From assembly GCF_900113935.1 (NCBI RefSeq), contig NZ_FORF01000006.1, forward strand, positions 124,001-188,000: 64,000 nt of DNA, given 5' to 3'. The notes under the pieces were generated by a model. It worked only from the letters and a program-made list of their open reading frames with translations, was not told the DNA's origin and did not search any database. The stretch comes from Aquamicrobium aerolatum DSM 21857. Its GTDB lineage: Bacteria; Pseudomonadota; Alphaproteobacteria; Rhizobiales; Rhizobiaceae. Positions 54,028 through 63,978 of the stretch are shown here, in pieces (the stretch's first letter is position 1; every line of letters starts with the position of its first letter). The position numbers were made by a program, and so were the translations under genes.

Positions 54028-54390
54028 TTATTGGCCGCTGGGAACCTGCGGTTGAGCAGGTTCTGCGGGTGTTGTCGAACCGCCGATCTGGTCGAGGATT
54101 CCACCGCTTCCGCTGGGCGCACCTTGCTGGGAGGAAGCAGGGATACGATCGAAGATGTCGTGAGGACGCTCGCCGTAGCGGGCCAACAGCGACAAAGAAA
54201 GCGACGTTGCAAAGAATGCAACTGCCAGGATGGCCGTGGTGCGAGTCAACGCATTTGCTGCGCCACGTGCTGTCATGAAGCCCGAGCCGCCGCCGATACC
54301 GAGACCACCGCCCTCTGAACGCTGCAGAAGGACGACACCCACCAGCGCGAGAACGACCATCAAGTGAATGACGATGAGAATAGTCTGCAT
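54028..54390 (-). CDS. secG: Preprotein translocase subunit SecG
   Basis: This 120-residue protein has two hydrophobic helices: ILIVIHLMVVLALVGVVLLQ, and ILAVAFFATSLSLSLLARYG after the cytoplasmic loop RSEGGGLGIGGGSGFMTARG. That layout is the SecG signature. The C-terminal 40 residues are Gly/Ser/Pro/Gln-rich and poorly conserved. It is downstream of tpiA with a 134-base gap, an order common in rhizobia. Confidence 0.93.
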   Translation of the reverse strand: MQTILIVIHLMVVLALVGVVLLQRSEGGGLGIGGGSGFMTARGAANALTRTTAILAVAFFATSLSLSLLARYGERPHDIFDRIPASSQQGAPSGSGGILDQIGGSTTPAEPAQPQVPSGQ

Positions 54391-54524
54391 TCTTCAATCC
54401 GGAATTGTTAGGCGGCGCCCGAATGTGGCTTGACCGCGGCTCAATACACGCCTTTGCCGCGCATTCCAACCCATATGGGTTTGGTTATCGGCGCAAAAAA
54501 GGACGCTCGACAGAAAATCGATCA

Positions 54525-55289
54525 CTAAATCGCGCGATATGCCTCGGCAATCCCGAGAAAATCCGCAGCTTTAAGGCTTGCCCCGCCGACGAGCGCCCCG
54601 TCAACATTGGCCACTGCCATCAATTCCACCGCGTTCGACGGCTTGACCGAGCCGCCATAAAGGATGCGCATGCGCCCAGCCTCGGCTCCGACGATTCCGG
54701 CCAACTCTGCCCTGATATGCGCGTGTGCCGATGCGACGTCATCAGCGGACGGCGTAAGTCCCGTGCCGATTGCCCATACAGGCTCATAGGCGATCACAGA
54801 ATTTTCGTGTGTTGCATCGCTGGGAACAGAGCCCGCAAGCTGTCGCGACAACACCTCCAGCGTGCGCCCGGCCTCCCGCTCGGCATGGGTTTCACCGATG
54901 CAGATCACCGCGACCAGACCTGCGCGCCATGCAGCTTGCGCCTTCGCATTCACGATTGCGTCAGTTTCGGCATGATCGGTCCGGCGCTCGGAATGGCCGA
55001 CGATCACGAAGGCCGCACCCGCATCCTTGAGCATCTCGGCTGAGACATCTCCAGTATGGGCACCCTTCTCCATCGGATGGCAATCCTGACCGCCTGCCTT
55101 CACAGGAGCGCTTGCAAGTACGTCCGCCGCTTTTGAAAGCAACGTCGCAGGGACACAAAGCAGCGCGTCGACACGAGCATCGAGACCATCCTTCATGCCG
55201 TCACCGATCGCGGCGATCTCGTCGAGCGACGCACTCGTGCCATTCATCTTCCAATTACCTGCAACGAGCGGGCGAATGCCGGGGGTCAT
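54525..55289 (-). CDS. tpiA: Triose-phosphate isomerase
   Basis: This 254-residue glycolytic barrel enzyme has [13 protein letters not shown] at the N-terminus (substrate-binding Lys), [10 protein letters not shown] (catalytic His), [11 protein letters not shown] (catalytic Glu) and [15 protein letters not shown] near the end. The ATG at 55289 has AAGGA eight bases upstream, favoured over a GTG six bases earlier. It is divergent from ppiD over 142 bases, which hold promoters of both. Confidence 0.97.
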   Translation of the reverse strand: MTPGIRPLVAGNWKMNGTSASLDEIAAIGDGMKDGLDARVDALLCVPATLLSKAADVLASAPVKAGGQDCHPMEKGAHTGDVSAEMLKDAGAAFVIVGHSERRTDHAETDAIVNAKAQAAWRAGLVAVICIGETHAEREAGRTLEVLSRQLAGSVPSDATHENSVIAYEPVWAIGTGLTPSADDVASAHAHIRAELAGIVGAEAGRMRILYGGSVKPSNAVELMAVANVDGALVGGASLKAADFLGIAEAYRAI

Positions 55290-55431
55290 GGTCACTTTTC
55301 CTTCCCTGAGCCGTGAGACTGGGCTTTCCTACCAAAAACCAGCTACAAAGCAATCGACACAGGCGGGGAAGGACGGTATGCCCGACTCCGCTTGTCACCC
55401 TTTGATATTTCTAAGGTTACCGGAAGACGAT

Positions 55432-57318
55432 ATGCTTAATGGACTCCGAAACGCAGCCGGCTCATGGGTCGCCAAACTCCTGCTTGGAATGTTGATCCTC
55501 AGCTTTGCGATCTGGGGAATTTCCGGCCAGATTTTCGGCGGTCTGGGCTCCAATGTCATTGAGGTTGGCAAGACTCGTGTCTCCATCATGGAGTACCGCC
55601 TCGCCTATGACCGCCAGGTCTCACAGCTTTCGCAGCAGTTCGGCCAGCCGATCACGCGTGAGCAAGCGCAGGCTTTTGGTGTCGACAATCAGGTTCTCGC
55701 TCAACTGGTCGCCGGTGCGGTCCTCGATGAGCAGGCGCGTGAGATGCGTCTTGGCTTGTCGCGCGATCGACTTGCCTTGTTGACTGCTGAAGACCCGGCG
55801 TTCCAGGGTGCCAACGGCCAGTTTGACCGTGCACAGTTCGAGTGGGTCTTGCGCCAGATCGGTATGCGACCTCAGGATTATCTGAAGAATCGCGAGCAAG
55901 TCGCGGTGCGTCAGCAAATCGTCGAAGCAGTTTCCGACGGAATCGCAGCGCCCGACACGTTCCTGCGCGCTGTGTCTCTCTATCAGAATGAAGACCGGAC
56001 GGTTGAGTACGTCGTGTTGCCACCATCAATGGTGCAGCAGATCGACGCCCCGTCGGATGCACAAGTGCAGGAATGGTTCGACGCGAACAAGGCAAACTAC
56101 GCCGCTCCTGAATATCGTCGCTTCAAATATGTAAAGCTCGAGCCAGCCGATATTGCTGACCCGGCCTCGGTGACAGAAGAGCAGGCGCGCGCAGCATACG
56201 ACCGAAATGTCGACCGCTACACGACCGCCGAACGTCGCCGGATCGAACAGCTGGTGTTTGCGGATGAAGCAGCGGCAAATGCGGCGCTGGACAAGATCCG
56301 CGGTGGGGCGACGTTCGAAGATGTCGTTACCGAACAGGGCAAGACCTTGAAGGACGCGCTCCTGGGCACTTTCGAGAAGTCCCGCGTGGCCGACCCTGCG
56401 ATTGCCGAGGCAGCATTTGCGTTGCCGGAGGGTGAGGTCAGCCAGGTCGTCGCCGGTACGTTCGGCCCGATCCTGCTGCGCGTCACTGCTATCGAGCCAG
56501 CAAACGTGCGGCCTTTCGAAAGCGTCCAGCAGGAAATCCGCGAAGAAATAGCTATGGACGATGCGCACCGCATTCTCGCTGAAGTCCATGATGGCTACGA
56601 GGATGCGCGCGCCGCCGGCGACTCGCTGGACGAGGCCGCCGCCAAGCAGAAGCTGACGGTGAACACCGTTGAAGCCCTGGACATCACAGGCAAGACACCG
56701 GAAGGCACCACTCTTACCGACCTGCCTCAGTCGAGCGCTTTGCTGCGTGACGTATTCGAGACCGAAGCGGGGGTAGAGAACCCGCCCCTCAACATCGGCT
56801 CCACCGGTTATGTCTTTTACGAAGTCGAGGGGATCACCCCTGCCCGCGACCGCACGCTTGAAGAAGTGCGCGAGCAGGTGATCTCCGACTGGACAAGCAA
56901 CGAACGTGAGGCCCGCCTTGCCGCCCGTGCGACTGAAATTCAGAAGCAAGTCGCTGACGGGAAGACCTTTGCCGAGGTCGTCGCTGGGCTTGACCTCGAG
57001 GTCCAGACCCGTCGAGGTCTGAAGCGCAATGCGAATGACGCCGATTTTGGCAACGCCGGCGTTGCAGCCGCATTTGGCGTCGGGCGCGGTGAAAGTGGCG
57101 TCGTTCAGGCTCCTGAGGGTGGATCCCAGATCGTGTTCCGCGTTGCAGAAGTAACGCAGCCACTCAACGCAGGTGCAGACGCGTTGCCAGAGGACGCGCG
57201 CAAACGCTTTGCCTCTGGTTTTGGCGACGATCTTCTCGACCAGATGGTGACGACCCTGCAAAGCCAGTATTCTGTCGCGATTGACCGCAACGCGATCCAG
57301 CAGGCACTGAGCTTCTGA
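55432..57318 (+). CDS. ppiD: Periplasmic folding chaperone / peptidyl-prolyl isomerase, PpiD-like
   Basis: This is a 628-residue inner-membrane-anchored SurA/PpiD-type protein. The single N-terminal helix is [20 protein letters not shown], followed by the SurA_N chaperone region (about 40-190). The parvulin domain near 230-370 has [34 protein letters not shown] and [18 protein letters not shown]; as in E. coli PpiD it looks divergent, so chaperone activity may dominate. It is ten bases upstream of trpD. Confidence 0.9.
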   Translation: MLNGLRNAAGSWVAKLLLGMLILSFAIWGISGQIFGGLGSNVIEVGKTRVSIMEYRLAYDRQVSQLSQQFGQPITREQAQAFGVDNQVLAQLVAGAVLDEQAREMRLGLSRDRLALLTAEDPAFQGANGQFDRAQFEWVLRQIGMRPQDYLKNREQVAVRQQIVEAVSDGIAAPDTFLRAVSLYQNEDRTVEYVVLPPSMVQQIDAPSDAQVQEWFDANKANYAAPEYRRFKYVKLEPADIADPASVTEEQARAAYDRNVDRYTTAERRRIEQLVFADEAAANAALDKIRGGATFEDVVTEQGKTLKDALLGTFEKSRVADPAIAEAAFALPEGEVSQVVAGTFGPILLRVTAIEPANVRPFESVQQEIREEIAMDDAHRILAEVHDGYEDARAAGDSLDEAAAKQKLTVNTVEALDITGKTPEGTTLTDLPQSSALLRDVFETEAGVENPPLNIGSTGYVFYEVEGITPARDRTLEEVREQVISDWTSNEREARLAARATEIQKQVADGKTFAEVVAGLDLEVQTRRGLKRNANDADFGNAGVAAAFGVGRGESGVVQAPEGGSQIVFRVAEVTQPLNAGADALPEDARKRFASGFGDDLLDQMVTTLQSQYSVAIDRNAIQQALSF

Positions 57319-57328
57319 GGGGTGCGCA

Positions 57329-58354
57329 ATGACTGACTTCAAGGCGCTTATCGGCAAGGTAGCGGACAACCAGTCGCTCACATTCGAAGAATCGCGCCAG
57401 GCGTTCGACATCATGATGTCCGGCAAGGCGACGCCCAGTCAGATCGGCGGTTTTCTGATGGCGCTGCGTACGCGCGGTGAAACCGTTGACGAGATTTCCG
57501 GCGCGGTTGCGATCATGCGCGACAAGATGCTGCCTGTCGTTGCCCCAGCTGATGCGGTCGACATCGTCGGCACCGGCGGAGACGCATCCGGCACCTACAA
57601 TGTCTCCACTTGCGCCGCCTTCATCGTCGCTGGAGCTGGCGTCACTGTGGCCAAGCACGGCAACCGGGCACTGTCGTCGAAATCCGGCTCCGCGGATGCT
57701 CTCGCTGCGCTCGGAATTGAGATCGAAATCGGCCCCGAGAAGATTGCGCAGTGCATCGCTGAAGCAGGTGTTGGCTTCATGTTTGCACCGGCTCACCATT
57801 CCGCGATGCGGCATGTTGGACCCTCGCGCGTGGAACTCGGAACGCGAACGATCTTCAACCTGCTCGGCCCCCTCGCCAATCCGGCTGGCGTCAAGCGCCA
57901 GTTGATCGGCGTTTATGCCGCGCATTGGGTGGAGCCGATTGCGCATGTCATGAAAGCGCTTGGCTCTGAAACTGCCTGGGTCGTCCATGGCGATGGGCTC
58001 GACGAACTGACGACCGCCGGGAAGTCACTGGTTGCGCAGTTGAAGAACGGGGAAATCACGACGTTCGAGATCGAGCCGGAACAGGTCGGGCTCCCTCGCG
58101 CCCGCATGGAGGATCTGCGCGGTGGTGACGGGGCTCACAACGCCCAGGCGTTGCGAGCTGTCCTTGCTGGCGAAAAAAGCGCTTATCGTGACATTTCCTT
58201 GCTCAATGCCGCCGGCGCCCTCGTCGTGGCGGAGCGCGCCAAGACGCTTCAGGAGGCCATTGCTCTCGCTGCCGATTCCATCGACAGCGGCGCAGCGTTG
58301 GAGCGCCTTGAAAAGCTGATTGAAGTTTCCAGAACAGAGGTGGCGTCGGCATGA
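57329..58354 (+). CDS. trpD: Anthranilate phosphoribosyltransferase
   Basis: This 341-residue enzyme couples anthranilate to PRPP, the second step of tryptophan synthesis. The PRPP-binding motif is [17 protein letters not shown], followed by [23 protein letters not shown] and [21 protein letters not shown]. It is the separate form, with no glutamine amidotransferase domain. Its stop overlaps the trpC start (ATGA). Confidence 0.97.
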   Translation: MTDFKALIGKVADNQSLTFEESRQAFDIMMSGKATPSQIGGFLMALRTRGETVDEISGAVAIMRDKMLPVVAPADAVDIVGTGGDASGTYNVSTCAAFIVAGAGVTVAKHGNRALSSKSGSADALAALGIEIEIGPEKIAQCIAEAGVGFMFAPAHHSAMRHVGPSRVELGTRTIFNLLGPLANPAGVKRQLIGVYAAHWVEPIAHVMKALGSETAWVVHGDGLDELTTAGKSLVAQLKNGEITTFEIEPEQVGLPRARMEDLRGGDGAHNAQALRAVLAGEKSAYRDISLLNAAGALVVAERAKTLQEAIALAADSIDSGAALERLEKLIEVSRTEVASA

Positions 58355-59151
58355 CGGATATCCTGCGCAAGATCGAAACCTACAAGCGCGTCGAGATCGC
58401 CGCCGCAAAAGCACGTCTTCCACTGGAGGAAGTCAGAGCCCGCGCTGCAGACCAATCTCCTGCCCGTGGGTTTGCTGCGACAATCAAGGCACGGCAAGCC
58501 GCAGGTGAGATGGCCCTGATCGCCGAGATCAAGAAGGCCAGTCCTTCCAAGGGCCTGATCCGTGCGGACTTCAATCCAGCAGAACTAGCCAAAGCATATG
58601 AGGCCGGAGGGGCAGCCTGCCTGTCAGTCCTGACCGACACGCCTTCCTTTCAGGGTGCACCGGAGTTTCTGACGGACGCACGCGCCGCCTGCGCCCTCCC
58701 CGCACTTCGCAAGGACTTCATGTTCGAGCCCTACCAGGTTCATGAAGCGCGCAGCTGGGGTGCAGACGCGATTCTCGTCATCATGGCAAGCCTCACCGAC
58801 GACGAGGCAAGACTGCTCGAAGACGAAGCATTCGAAGCCGGCATGGATGTTCTGGTCGAAGTCCACGACGAGACAGAGATGGAGCGCGCGCTGACCCATC
58901 TGGCGTCGCCACTGATCGGCATCAACAATCGCAATTTGCGCACATTCGAAGTGAGCCTCGAAACGTCTGAACGTCTGGCAAAGATGGTTCCATCGGACCG
59001 TATCATTGTCGGCGAAAGCGGCATCTTCACCCACGAAGACTGCAACCGGCTGAAAGCGTCCGGTATTTCGACCTTCCTCGTCGGCGAGAGCCTGATGCGC
59101 CAGCCGGACGTCACTGCCGCGACACGCACATTGTTGAAAGGCACCACCTGA
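58351..59151 (+). CDS. trpC: Indole-3-glycerol phosphate synthase
   Basis: This is a 266-residue barrel enzyme, monofunctional and without a TrpF domain. The conserved segments are [79 protein letters not shown] and [17 protein letters not shown]. It is followed three bases later by moaC, so tryptophan and molybdopterin genes share a transcript, an arrangement common in alphaproteobacteria. Confidence 0.97.
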   Translation: MTDILRKIETYKRVEIAAAKARLPLEEVRARAADQSPARGFAATIKARQAAGEMALIAEIKKASPSKGLIRADFNPAELAKAYEAGGAACLSVLTDTPSFQGAPEFLTDARAACALPALRKDFMFEPYQVHEARSWGADAILVIMASLTDDEARLLEDEAFEAGMDVLVEVHDETEMERALTHLASPLIGINNRNLRTFEVSLETSERLAKMVPSDRIIVGESGIFTHEDCNRLKASGISTFLVGESLMRQPDVTAATRTLLKGTT

Positions 59152-59153
59152 CC

Positions 59154-59645
59154 ATGACAAGCGACCGTCTCACTCATCTTGATGCGTCCGGCGAAGCCAA
59201 CATGGTCGACGTGGGCGACAAGAACGACACGGTTCGTACCGCCATTGCCGAAGGCGCCGTGGTCATGAAACCAGAAACGCTGGCGATGATTTGCGCTGGC
59301 GACGCCAAGAAAGGCGACGTCCTCGGCACCGCGCGTATTGCCGGCATCATGGCTGCTAAGCGGACCCACGAACTGATTCCGCTTTGCCACCCTCTGTTGC
59401 TGACCAAAGTGACTGTCGAGATCACCCCGGACGAAGACCTTCCCGGGCTTCGGGTAACCGCCTTTGCGCGCGTCAACGGCAAGACCGGCGTCGAGATGGA
59501 AGCGCTGACGGCCGCCTCGGTTGCCTGCCTCACCGTCTACGATATGGCAAAGGCCGTCGATCGCGGAATGAATGTCACGGATATACGCGTCGTCGAAAAG
59601 ACGGGTGGCAAGTCTGGCGACTATCGAAACGTGCAGGATCGGTAA
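59154..59645 (+). CDS. moaC: Cyclic pyranopterin monophosphate synthase
   Basis: This 163-residue enzyme converts the MoaA product into cPMP in molybdenum-cofactor synthesis. It has [17 protein letters not shown]-like N-terminal sequence, [18 protein letters not shown] with the conserved His, and [24 protein letters not shown]. The start has a usable ATG three bases after the trpC stop. It is one base upstream of moeA. Confidence 0.97.
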   Translation: MTSDRLTHLDASGEANMVDVGDKNDTVRTAIAEGAVVMKPETLAMICAGDAKKGDVLGTARIAGIMAAKRTHELIPLCHPLLLTKVTVEITPDEDLPGLRVTAFARVNGKTGVEMEALTAASVACLTVYDMAKAVDRGMNVTDIRVVEKTGGKSGDYRNVQDR

Positions 59646-59646
59646 G

Positions 59647-60855
59647 ATGGCTGCACTCCTGCCGGTCGAAGACGCACTTGCTCTCCTTCTGACCGACGCG
59701 TCACCTCTGGCGGGAGAAGATGTCCCTCTCGGCAGCGCAGGCAACCGGGTTCTGGCCGTTGATATTCATGCGCGCAGGACCCAGCCACCTTTTGATGCGT
59801 CGGCGATGGACGGTTACGCGGTGCGCGCGGACGACGTTGCGCAGATCCCAGCCAGACTTCGCGTCATCGGTGTGTCAGTCGCGGGCCAGCGTTTCTCAGG
59901 CTGCGTCAACTCCGGGGAAGCAGTCCGTATCTTCACCGGTGCACCGGTCCCAGCGGGAGCCGACGCAATCCTGCTTCAGGAAGATGCCCGTCTGATTGAC
60001 GAAGGAACCATTGAAGCACTGGAAGCTGTCGCAAGAGGCCGCCACATACGCCGTGCCGGACTGGATTTTTCCACCGGGGATCTTCTCCTGCCGAGTGGTC
60101 GCGTCCTTGACGCTGCCGCCCTCTCACTCGCCGCATCCGCCAACTATCCAACACTTTCTGTCGTGCGCAAACCGCTCGTCGCGATCCTTGCCACTGGCTC
60201 AGAACTGGTGGAACCTGGAACCACGCCCGGTGACGACCAGATCGTTGCTTCGAACAATGTCGGCGTCGCAACGCTTGTGAGTGCGGCGGGAGGGCGAGTC
60301 GTTGATCTTGGCATAATACCAGACGATCGCGCAGCTTTGGCTGGTGCAGTGAATTCAGCCCGCGAACTCGGCGCTGACGTCATCGTGACACTTGGTGGTG
60401 CCTCTGTGGGAGATCACGATCTGGTCCAGGAAGTCTTGGGCGCGCAAGGCATGGCGCTCGACTTCTGGAAGATCAAAATGCGTCCAGGAAAGCCACTGAT
60501 TTCTGGCCGGCTGGGGGCAACGCGCGTGCTGGGTCTGCCGGGAAACCCGGTCTCGAGTCTCGTTTGCTCGCACCTGTTCCTAGTGCCGCTCGTCGCGCGT
60601 TTGGCCGGGCGTATACACAAGCCCGATGTGCGCACGGCGGTCCTCGGCGTTTCCATGAAAGCCAACGATCACCGTCAGGATTATGTGCGTGCAGTAGTGA
60701 GCGTCGACGAGGGCCGTCTCACGGCGATGCCCTTCGCCGTGCAGGATTCGTCAATGCTCAGCACGTTGGCAGCAGCCAACACCTTGATCATTCGTGCGCC
60801 AGACGCGCCCGCTGCCTCGGCTGGCGATGCCTGCACCGTTCTAATGCTTCGCTAG
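59647..60855 (+). CDS. moeA: Molybdopterin molybdenumtransferase
   Basis: This 402-residue enzyme inserts molybdate into adenylated molybdopterin. The domains appear in order: a region with PPFDASAMDGYAVRADDV, a beta-domain (VRIFTGAPVPAGADAIL), the MPT-binding domain with VTLGGASVGDHDLVQEVLG and KPLISGRLGATRVLGLPGNPVSS, and a C-terminal domain. The ATG at 59647 directly follows the moaC stop. It is the last gene of trpD-trpC-moaC-moeA; a repeat lies downstream where relatives usually have lexA. Confidence 0.96.
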   Translation: MAALLPVEDALALLLTDASPLAGEDVPLGSAGNRVLAVDIHARRTQPPFDASAMDGYAVRADDVAQIPARLRVIGVSVAGQRFSGCVNSGEAVRIFTGAPVPAGADAILLQEDARLIDEGTIEALEAVARGRHIRRAGLDFSTGDLLLPSGRVLDAAALSLAASANYPTLSVVRKPLVAILATGSELVEPGTTPGDDQIVASNNVGVATLVSAAGGRVVDLGIIPDDRAALAGAVNSARELGADVIVTLGGASVGDHDLVQEVLGAQGMALDFWKIKMRPGKPLISGRLGATRVLGLPGNPVSSLVCSHLFLVPLVARLAGRIHKPDVRTAVLGVSMKANDHRQDYVRAVVSVDEGRLTAMPFAVQDSSMLSTLAAANTLIIRAPDAPAASAGDACTVLMLR

Positions 60856-60957
60856 GGCATGTTTCCCGAAAATGGGAACCGGTCTCGCGATAAACACATG
60901 CGCGAAACCAGAAACTTGATCCGTTTCAAGCGAATCCGGTAAAGTGCGACAAGCTTT
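60856..60957. repeat. Rhizobial-type intergenic palindromic element
   Basis: This fills the moeA-cobU gap. It contains the core CATGTTTCCCGAAAATGGGA followed by ACCGGTCTCGCG and a complementary ACATGCGCGAA arm, then a tail (ATCCGTTTCAAGCGAATCC) resembling the 3' part of the common element. This matches, imperfectly, a repeat family seen between genes in Mesorhizobium and Sinorhizobium; family assignment is from memory. Confidence 0.6.
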
Positions 60958-60962
60958 GACCG

Positions 60963-61472
60963 CTATTTGACGGTCATCGGGAGGCCTGCAACCATGAACA
61001 CCACCCGATCGGCGCATTGAGCGACCATCTGGTTCAGACGGCCCGCATGATCCCTGAATTCGCGCGCAAGCCGATTGTCGGGCACAATACCCAGACCGAC
61101 CTCATTGGACACGATCACCAGCGGCCCTCGGAAGCGCGCAACCACTTCCACCAGACGCTCCGAATCAGCTTCAACATCGCATCCTGCCAGCATCACATTG
61201 GTAAGCCACAGCGTCAGACAGTCTATCAGAACCGGTTGACCGGATCCGCACGCCTCCAACGCCTCGGCCAGATCGAGCGGCGCTTCAAACGTCTGCCATC
61301 GTGAATCGCGCCTGGCTCGATGATGAGAAATACGCTCACGCATTTCGTCATCGAACGCCTGCGCAGTCGCGATGTAGCTCAATGGCCCAGGGATACGAGC
61401 GAGAATTTCTTCCGCGTACCGGCTCTTGCCCGAGCGGGCGCCGCCAAGAACAAATGTCAGGTTTCCCGTCAC
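60963..61472 (-). CDS. cobU: Adenosylcobinamide kinase / phosphate guanylyltransferase
   Basis: This 169-residue bifunctional enzyme of the cobalamin nucleotide-loop pathway is called CobP in Pseudomonas-type nomenclature. The P-loop is TFVLGGARSGKSRYAEE, followed by YIATAQAFDDEMRERISHHRARRD, the catalytic-His region, and VIVSNEVGLGIVPDNRLAREFRD. The GTG start at 61472 has GAGGGAAG upstream; longer frames have no family resemblance. It is divergent from cobS across 59 bases. Confidence 0.94.
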   Translation of the reverse strand: MTGNLTFVLGGARSGKSRYAEEILARIPGPLSYIATAQAFDDEMRERISHHRARRDSRWQTFEAPLDLAEALEACGSGQPVLIDCLTLWLTNVMLAGCDVEADSERLVEVVARFRGPLVIVSNEVGLGIVPDNRLAREFRDHAGRLNQMVAQCADRVVFMVAGLPMTVK

Positions 61473-61531
61473 GCTTCCCTCTTCCAAACCGACCTCGTGC
61501 TTTCCGCTCAGAAACCCGTTATTGAATTCAG

Positions 61532-62308
61532 ATGACCTCCAAGCGCAAGCCTCTACCGCCCATTCTGCACGATATCGTCGCGTGCGTCGGCTTCTACACG
61601 CGCCTGCCGGTGAGAGTTGACTTTGAGCGACCACTCGCGCTGTCGCAGTGGGCGGCCCCTGTCGCCGGTCTCGTCGTGGGGCTGCTGGCTGGCAGTTTCG
61701 GCTGGCTCATATGGTGTCTTGGCGTTCCGCCCACGATCACTGCTGCCATAATCCTTGCCGCCACCATTGCAATGACCGGCGCGCTCCATGAGGACGGGCT
61801 GGGCGACACGGCCGACGGATTTGGTGGCGGCCGCAATCGAGAGCAAAAGCTCGCAATCATGAAGGACAGCCAATCCGGCACCTATGGCGTGCTGGCTTTG
61901 AGCCTGTCTGTGCTACTTCGTTGGAGCGCACTGACAGCGCTGCTTGCAACAGCGGGCGGCATGACCACCCTTCTCGTGCTTGCCAGCGCCCATGCGGCTT
62001 CACGCTCCATCATCCCCGCCTTCATGTCTCTTGTGCCCTCCGCACGCCCAGACGGCCTTTCTGCCAGCGTTGGGCAAACTGATGCAAAGACTGGCGTCAT
62101 CGCCTTGGCCATCGGTGGAATGTCGCTGCTCGTCCTGAGTGGGCTCGAAATCGCGGCCATCGCGTTGCTCTTTCTCGGAGGCGTTTTTATTTTCATACGC
62201 TGGCTCGCTCTGCGCCAGATCGGAGGGCAAACAGGCGATGTACTGGGTGCTCTGCAACAATTTGGTGAGATCGCGGTCCTATCGACCGCAGCCACCCTGC
62301 TGCCGTAA
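61532..62308 (+). CDS. cobS: Adenosylcobinamide-GDP ribazoletransferase (cobalamin synthase)
   Basis: This 258-residue integral membrane enzyme joins adenosylcobinamide-GDP to alpha-ribazole; it is CobV in the Pseudomonas scheme. The hallmark is GALHEDGLGDTADGFGGGRNREQKLAIMKDSQSGTYGVLAL. Hydrophobic helices surround it (AAIILAATIAMTG, GLVVGLLAGSFGWLIWCLG). It lies 12 bases upstream of cobT. No cobalamin riboswitch is visible in the 59-base gap before it. Confidence 0.95.
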   Translation: MTSKRKPLPPILHDIVACVGFYTRLPVRVDFERPLALSQWAAPVAGLVVGLLAGSFGWLIWCLGVPPTITAAIILAATIAMTGALHEDGLGDTADGFGGGRNREQKLAIMKDSQSGTYGVLALSLSVLLRWSALTALLATAGGMTTLLVLASAHAASRSIIPAFMSLVPSARPDGLSASVGQTDAKTGVIALAIGGMSLLVLSGLEIAAIALLFLGGVFIFIRWLALRQIGGQTGDVLGALQQFGEIAVLSTAATLLP

Positions 62309-62320
62309 TGGAATGAACTG

Positions 62321-63334
62321 ATGAATCTACCCGTTTCAATTGACGCATTGCGCAGGCTATGTGCTGAGCTACCCGAGGGAAGCGCCACAGCCGCTCAATC
62401 TGCCGCTCAAAGACAGGCCATGCTCACAAAGCCGCGCGGCAGTCTGGGACGCCTCGAAGAGCTGGCCATCTTCCTCGCAAGATGGCAGCGAGGCATGAAG
62501 CCCTCTCTTGATCATGTTGATGTATTGATTTTCGCCGGGTCACACGGCATCGCCGCCAGAGGCGTGTCTGCCTATCCGACGGAAGTGACAGCCCAGATGG
62601 TAGCCAATTTTGCCAATGGCGGCGCGGCGATCAATCAGTTGGCCGCCATAGCGGGAGCCAACCTGTCTGTGACACCATTGGAAATCGACAAACCGACCGC
62701 TGACTTCACCGTGGCTCCCGCTATGAACGAAGCGGAGTTTCTCGCCGCTGTCACGGCAGGCATGCGAGCAGTTGTACCCGGCGTGGATCTAATCACGGTC
62801 GGCGAGATGGGAATCGGCAACACCACCGTTGCGTCGGCGACTGCGGCAGCCCTCTTCGGAGGCAGCGGCAGCTCGTGGGTCGGTCGGGGAAGCGGCGTCG
62901 ATGATGAAGGCTTGACGCGAAAGGCCACAGCCGTCGACACGGCACTGACCTTCCACGGCAACGCACTGCAAGACCCGCTGGAGGCACTGCGCCTTGTAGG
63001 CGGGCGGGAACTTGCCGCAATCTTTGGCGCAGTTCTGGCTGCAAGGCTGCAAGGCGTCCCTGTGGTCCTTGACGGATTTGTCGCAACAGCCGCAGCAGCG
63101 CCCCTCACCCGCCTGCACCCAAACGGCCTGGCGCACGCACTCGCAGGCCATGTCTCTGCGGAAGCCCAACACCCTCGCCTTCTGAAGCTGCTTAACCTAG
63201 ACCCCATACTCGATCTAGGAATGCGTCTTGGAGAAGGATCGGGCGCGTGCCTGGCCGTGAATATCCTGCGCAGTGCAATTGCCTGTCACAATGGGATGGC
63301 AAGTTTTGCGGAAGCTGGCGTGTCCGAAAACTGA
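62321..63334 (+). CDS. cobT: Nicotinate-nucleotide--dimethylbenzimidazole phosphoribosyltransferase
   Basis: This 337-residue enzyme makes alpha-ribazole phosphate, the lower ligand of B12; it is CobU in Pseudomonas nomenclature. It has KPRGSLGRLEELAIFLARWQ, VLIFAGSHGIAARGVSAYP, LITVGEMGIGNTTVASATAAAL and RGSGVDDEGLTRKATAVDTAL. The length is normal. With cobU and cobS it supplies all but one step of the nucleotide loop; a phosphatase (cobC) is not in the window. Confidence 0.96.
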   Translation: MNLPVSIDALRRLCAELPEGSATAAQSAAQRQAMLTKPRGSLGRLEELAIFLARWQRGMKPSLDHVDVLIFAGSHGIAARGVSAYPTEVTAQMVANFANGGAAINQLAAIAGANLSVTPLEIDKPTADFTVAPAMNEAEFLAAVTAGMRAVVPGVDLITVGEMGIGNTTVASATAAALFGGSGSSWVGRGSGVDDEGLTRKATAVDTALTFHGNALQDPLEALRLVGGRELAAIFGAVLAARLQGVPVVLDGFVATAAAAPLTRLHPNGLAHALAGHVSAEAQHPRLLKLLNLDPILDLGMRLGEGSGACLAVNILRSAIACHNGMASFAEAGVSEN

Positions 63335-63344
63335 TTCAGACTTT

Positions 63345-63370
63345 CCCGAGCGGGCAGATGCCGGCTCGGG
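63345..63370 (+). terminator. Stem-loop after cobT
   Basis: CCCGAGC pairs with GCTCGGG, and inside it GGC pairs with GCC around an AGAT loop, ten bases past the cobT stop. TCAGAC just before and GTCTGA further downstream could form an outer stem. There is no T-run. Confidence 0.45.
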
Positions 63371-63483
63371 GACAACGTGCTCAAGAACGTCTGAAAGGAG
63401 ACAGCGAAATCAATTCGCTTGTCAGACCGAAGAGTCTCGCATTCAAAATGCGTTTCAGTCGGTCTCTATAAAGTAAGGAGAAA

Positions 63484-63498
63484 AAGGCTTTAAGCCTT
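63484..63498 (-). terminator. Terminator of tRNA-Asp
   Basis: AAGGCTT pairs with its complement nine bases past the tRNA 3' end, followed on the minus strand by TTTTT. Confidence 0.7.
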
Positions 63499-63506
63499 GA
63501 ATAAAA

Positions 63507-63583
63507 TGGCGCGAGTGACGGGGCTCGAACCCGCGACCTCCGGCGTGACAGGCCGGCACTCTAACCGACTGAGCTACACCCGC
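63507..63583 (-). tRNA. tRNA-Asp (anticodon GTC)
   Basis: A 77-base cloverleaf read on the minus strand with encoded CCA. The acceptor GCGGGTG pairs with CACTCGC, the anticodon loop is CTGTCAC between GCCGG-type stems, and the T arm is GCGGGTTCGAGCCCCGT. Confidence 0.95.
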
Positions 63584-63832
63584 GCTCCCCAACGTTGCGC
63601 CGCAGCGGCGTCTCGTTGTTGGCTGTGAATTAGGCGGTTCCAGGCGAAGTGTCAAGCGCTTCCTGGAAGGAATTTTGATAATTTTATCAAAGATTTTTGT
63701 CCGGCTGTGGATAGCCGACTTAAGGCGCGAAACATCCCCCAAGGGAAGCCGTATAATTTGATGAAACACTGACCGACGGCCGTTTTTGCCCTTGCCTAAC
63801 ACCCGATAACGGCCTAAAGCACGCGCCGGAAT

Positions 63833-63908
<76 letters not shown>

Positions 63909-63978
63909 TTCCTTTCAATGACTTAGCTGGTTTTTACGAACATATGCTAAGGTTCATTGAACCTGAGGACGGCAATTG

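Noticed and set aside
56026-57426. 466-residue minus-strand open frame
   Set aside because: It is antisense to ppiD and the start of trpD; the Cys/His/Arg-rich composition is that of a shadow frame.
61473-61531. Cobalamin riboswitch between cobU and cobS
   Set aside because: The gap is 59 bases, too short for the element, and no B12-box-like sequence is visible.
63455-63802. 115-residue minus-strand open frame
   Set aside because: It runs straight through tRNA-Asp, so it is not a gene.
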